Assembly (NCBI GenBank): GCA_030151725.1
Contig: JASLDD010000290.1
Location: 1 to 64,000 of the forward strand
DNA length: 64,000 bases
Direction of reading: 5' to 3'
DNA from: Solirubrobacteraceae bacterium
GTDB taxonomy: Bacteria; Actinomycetota; Thermoleophilia; Solirubrobacterales; Solirubrobacteraceae
The notes beneath the pieces are model-generated. The model made no database searches, was not told where the DNA came from, and worked only from the letters and a program-made list of their open reading frames with translations. Positions within the stretch are counted from its first letter, which is position 1. Every line of letters begins with the position of its first letter. Positions 61,437 through 64,000 of the stretch are shown in pieces. The position numbers and the translations under genes were made by a program.

Positions 61437-62723
61437 CTACACGTAGGGCACCGGGATCAGCACCCGGATGGTGAGCGGTCCCGACGGGAACGCTTTGGCG
61501 GGGATGGTGAGCACGTTGAACTTTTTCCCGCGGTAGACATATGAGCCGCTGGCGGGAACCGTGCCGGGGTTGGGGCCGAGGCTGTTCTTAACGAGCTGCT
61601 GGCGTCCGTTGACGTTCATGTACATCAGCACGTCCAGTCCTGCCAGGCGTCCGGCGAGGCGCTTGTAGCCCTCGTCGTCCTGAATCGAGAGCACGATCTT
61701 CCCGATGGTGGCGCCGTGCAGACGCAGGGGGGCGCTGACGGGCGCGAGCACGTATGGACCGCCGAGGTCGGTGAGCAGTTCGCCGCTAGCGCCGAACACG
61801 CGCAGGCGCACGATGTGGTGGTGCAGCAGGACCTTGACGGCCGCAAGCGTGGCCGTGGGGTCACGTCGCGTGACCGCTTCCAGGAGTGGGGCGTAGGCCT
61901 GCACGCGGTGGATCTGGGGCAGCGTGCGCGGTCCGCCCTCACCCTTGTAGATCAGCTTCGCGACCCGGCTCAGGGTGTTGAAGACGGTGTCTTCGGTCGA
62001 GGCTCCGCACAACACCGATGTGTAGCTGACGGCTTTGAGCAGATAGACGCGCAGCGGGCCCGACGGGAAGGCTTCGCCGGCAAACGACGTGTACCGATAG
62101 CTGACCCCCTTCACGGTGAGCGTGCCTTCGTCGGGGAGCGAGCCGGCGGGGAGCGCAAAGGAGCCACCGACGCTGTGGCCGCCGACGCGCAGCGCCACGG
62201 GACCCTCGCCAACGCCCTGCGACTCGGCCACAAAGCCCGCGTCGGACCACACGCTCGTGGCGTAAGTGGCGATCACGGCGCCTTTGCTGTCCTTGAGCGT
62301 TCCCTGCAGCGGCGTCAGCGACGGCATGCCCACGGCCGCCAGCGTGTGCCCGCCGCTCACGACTCGCAGGGTCGTGAGCTTGCCGCTTGCGAGCAGCGCC
62401 TGGGCTGCTGCCGTGGTGGCCCGCGCATCTCCCGCTTCCACAGCCTGGCGCAGCGGCGTGGACCTTTCGATGAGCCGCTTGGCCACGATCGTGCGTTCGC
62501 TCGAGATGCCCTCGTGGTATACGCGGGCGACCACCCGTCCGAGCGTGTCGAGCACCGCGCCCGGACATGTTTCGGGGGCCTTGGAGGGGAACGGGTCGAA
62601 TCCCGCGCTCGCGTTGGCGGTGGAGCTGACCCTGTTGCTCGATCCGCAGCCTGCAAGGAGGGCGAGCAGGCCCAGCGTGAGCGTGGCGCGTGTGAAGCGC
62701 TTGGGAGTGGACAGCAAGGACAA
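61437..62723 (-). CDS. Lipoprotein with two repeated Cache-like domains
   Basis: A 428-residue surface lipoprotein: signal peptide with LLAGC (C26), Ser/Asn-rich linker, then two about 180-residue repeats (about 60-235 and 247-426). Both repeats have a TLxRVxxxxY opening, a charged LRQAVEAGD/LLEAVTRRD helix, a sheet with L-R-V, and FPSGPLxxxxL near the end. The pattern resembles extracellular Cache-type sensing domains, without any signalling partner here. Function unknown; convergent with transaldolase. Confidence 0.75.
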   Translation of the reverse strand: MSLLSTPKRFTRATLTLGLLALLAGCGSSNRVSSTANASAGFDPFPSKAPETCPGAVLDTLGRVVARVYHEGISSERTIVAKRLIERSTPLRQAVEAGDARATTAAAQALLASGKLTTLRVVSGGHTLAAVGMPSLTPLQGTLKDSKGAVIATYATSVWSDAGFVAESQGVGEGPVALRVGGHSVGGSFALPAGSLPDEGTLTVKGVSYRYTSFAGEAFPSGPLRVYLLKAVSYTSVLCGASTEDTVFNTLSRVAKLIYKGEGGPRTLPQIHRVQAYAPLLEAVTRRDPTATLAAVKVLLHHHIVRLRVFGASGELLTDLGGPYVLAPVSAPLRLHGATIGKIVLSIQDDEGYKRLAGRLAGLDVLMYMNVNGRQQLVKNSLGPNPGTVPASGSYVYRGKKFNVLTIPAKAFPSGPLTIRVLIPVPYV

Positions 62724-62789
62724 GGGGAGCCCATCCTAAGCAAGTGGGTGGCACTGCCGAGCCGCCCCATCTGGAGTAACGTCGCGGGA

Positions 62790-63629
62790 GTGCCTCTTGC
62801 CCTGATCACCGGTGCCTCCACGGGCATCGGTCGTGCCACCGCCCTGCGTCTGGCGGCGAGCGGCTGGACGGTGCTGGCGGGGGTGCGCGATCCGGCGGCA
62901 GGCGAGCGCCTCGAGCAGGAGTCCGCGCAAGGTCGTGTGATCGCGCTGACACTCGATGTGACCGACTCCACGCAGATCGCGCAGGCGGTGGAGCGAGTGC
63001 GTGAGCAGACCGCCTCAGGCGGGCTAGACGGGCTCGTCAACAACGCCGGCATCGGCATCAGCGGCCCGCTCGAGCTGATCTCCGATGAGGATCTGCGCAG
63101 GCAGTTCGACGTCAACCTGTTCGGACAGGTGGCTGTCACCAGGGCGATGCTTCCCGCGCTGCGCGCTGCGGGCGGGCGGATCGTCCTCGTGTCCTCGATC
63201 GGGGGTCGCGTGACGATGGCCTTCAGTGCTCCATACGCCGCCTCCAAGCACGCGCTCGAGGCCGTGGGAGATGCCCTGCGGGTGGAGCTGCGCAACTCCA
63301 ACGTGAAGGTCGCGCTCGTGGAGCCAGGCTCGGTGGCCACGCCGATCTGGGACAAGAGCCGCGCGGAAGCCGAGAGCGTCACCGTTCCGCCGGAGCTCCA
63401 GCAACAGTACGGTCACGTACAGGCGGCAATGGACAAGGCGATGCAGAGCACCGCACGCCGGGGTGTGCCCCCCGAGGAGGTGGCGGCGACGATCGAGCGC
63501 GCACTCACGTCGGGGCGGCCGCGTGCCCGCTACGTGGTTGGAAGAGACGCGAGGGCCATGCTTGCTGCCAAGCGGCTGCTCCCGGATCTGATCTTCGATC
63601 GCTTCGCCCGGCGCGCGCTGGGCGTCTAG
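62790..63629 (+). CDS. SDR family oxidoreductase
   Basis: A 279-residue classical short-chain dehydrogenase: TGASTGIGRA, NNAGIGISG, SSIGG with the catalytic Ser, and YAASKHALEA (YxxxK). The start is the GTG at 62790 after CGGGA, directly before the cofactor motif; the frame extends upstream but over the divergent lipoprotein gene. Substrate unknown. Confidence 0.9.
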   Translation: MPLALITGASTGIGRATALRLAASGWTVLAGVRDPAAGERLEQESAQGRVIALTLDVTDSTQIAQAVERVREQTASGGLDGLVNNAGIGISGPLELISDEDLRRQFDVNLFGQVAVTRAMLPALRAAGGRIVLVSSIGGRVTMAFSAPYAASKHALEAVGDALRVELRNSNVKVALVEPGSVATPIWDKSRAEAESVTVPPELQQQYGHVQAAMDKAMQSTARRGVPPEEVAATIERALTSGRPRARYVVGRDARAMLAAKRLLPDLIFDRFARRALGV

Positions 63630-64000
63630 GACGGCGGGGGATACACGGCCAGCCAGGCGAACACGCTCGTGGTGGCCCCCTGAGTCTGCAGCATGCCGGG
63701 CAGCGCGTAGCGTGTGGGGAGCGTTTCGCCGTTCCAAGACAGCAGGTAAAGCCCTTCGCCGTTGACTGCCCGCGTCTGCGCGTCGCGGGCGTTGTCGGCC
63801 GCCAGCGCATACAGGCTGCGGTCGCCGTCCAGCGCATACAGGGCGAGCATCCACTGCACGTAGATGGCGTCGTATTGAGGCGAGAAGTCGAGCAGGTAGC
63901 CGAAGCGGGTCAGCGCAGTGGCCTTCAAGACCTCGGCTCGATTGCATTCGGCGGGCGACGCCGTGAGCCGGCAGAGCGTGGCCTGGGCATAGATCAGCGG
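63626..64000 (-). CDS. GH76-like glycosidase, C-terminal part
   Basis: The frame is open to the right edge, so only the last 124 residues of this minus-strand gene are seen. FSPQYDAIYVQWMLALYALDG, followed by alternating helices ending in FAWLAVYPPPS, resembles the end of the alpha/alpha barrel of GH76 (alpha-1,6-mannanase-like) proteins. Catalytic Asp pair and signal peptide would lie outside the window. Overlaps the SDR stop by 4 bp. Confidence 0.7.
   Translation of the reverse strand, partial: PLIYAQATLCRLTASPAECNRAEVLKATALTRFGYLLDFSPQYDAIYVQWMLALYALDGDRSLYALAADNARDAQTRAVNGEGLYLLSWNGETLPTRYALPGMLQTQGATTSVFAWLAVYPPPS

Overview
The window is high-GC DNA with many GTG starts, overlapping stop/start codons and family content typical of Actinomycetota: a wax ester synthase/DGAT, F420-type luciferase-like and deazaflavin-dependent oxidoreductases, DUF4235, DUF5996 and DUF2277. 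My inference is a soil actinobacterium, possibly Thermoleophilia/Solirubrobacterales; the order-level guess rests on gene content only. No IS element, phage gene, CRISPR array or rRNA was seen.

Layout. 1-6306 holds the 3' part of a WS/DGAT gene, a mutarotase-like gene, an aldo/keto reductase, a DsbA-fold protein, a zinc alcohol dehydrogenase, DUF4235 and a HAD-IIA phosphatase. 6311-10076 is a compact minus-strand operon resembling methylamine-utilisation (mau) genes. It encodes a MauE-MauD fusion, a Tat-exported Cys-rich protein resembling the MauA light chain but with one Trp, a MauF/CcdA-like membrane domain fused to a beta-propeller, and a serine hydrolase of the beta-lactamase fold. 10211-15931 holds small conserved proteins, an F420-type oxidoreductase, a glutamine amidotransferase and an acyl desaturase.

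16130-48644 is largely a catabolic island. It has GMC and SDR oxidoreductases, a 3-hydroxyacyl-CoA dehydrogenase-like enzyme, a trimethylamine dehydrogenase-family flavoprotein directly followed by etfB, etfA and an acyl-CoA dehydrogenase, two related class III aminotransferases, two RidA-like proteins, a hydroxypyruvate isomerase-like protein, two hydantoinase A/B pairs, an Opp/Dpp-type ABC transporter with its binding protein, and a BKACE (DUF849) enzyme. XRE-cupin, Lrp and TetR regulators are interspersed. A recurring dyad close to ATATCGACTGATCGATAT lies in the gaps before several of these transcription units and once before an MFS gene at 52.7 kb. It suggests one regulon, possibly run by the TetR protein at 36287. 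The content fits import and oxidative breakdown of an amine, betaine, lactam or ureido compound, but the substrate cannot be read from sequence.

48645-64000 returns to ordinary content: three tandem perfect palindromes between convergent genes, an SGNH hydrolase, a second zinc alcohol dehydrogenase, a MaoC-like protein, an MFS transporter, glycerol kinase, a polysaccharide deacetylase, an amidohydrolase, an unusual tRNA with a hairpin in its D-loop, a TetR fragment, an alpha/beta hydrolase, transketolase and transaldolase, a duplicated-domain lipoprotein, an SDR and a cut-off GH76-like gene.
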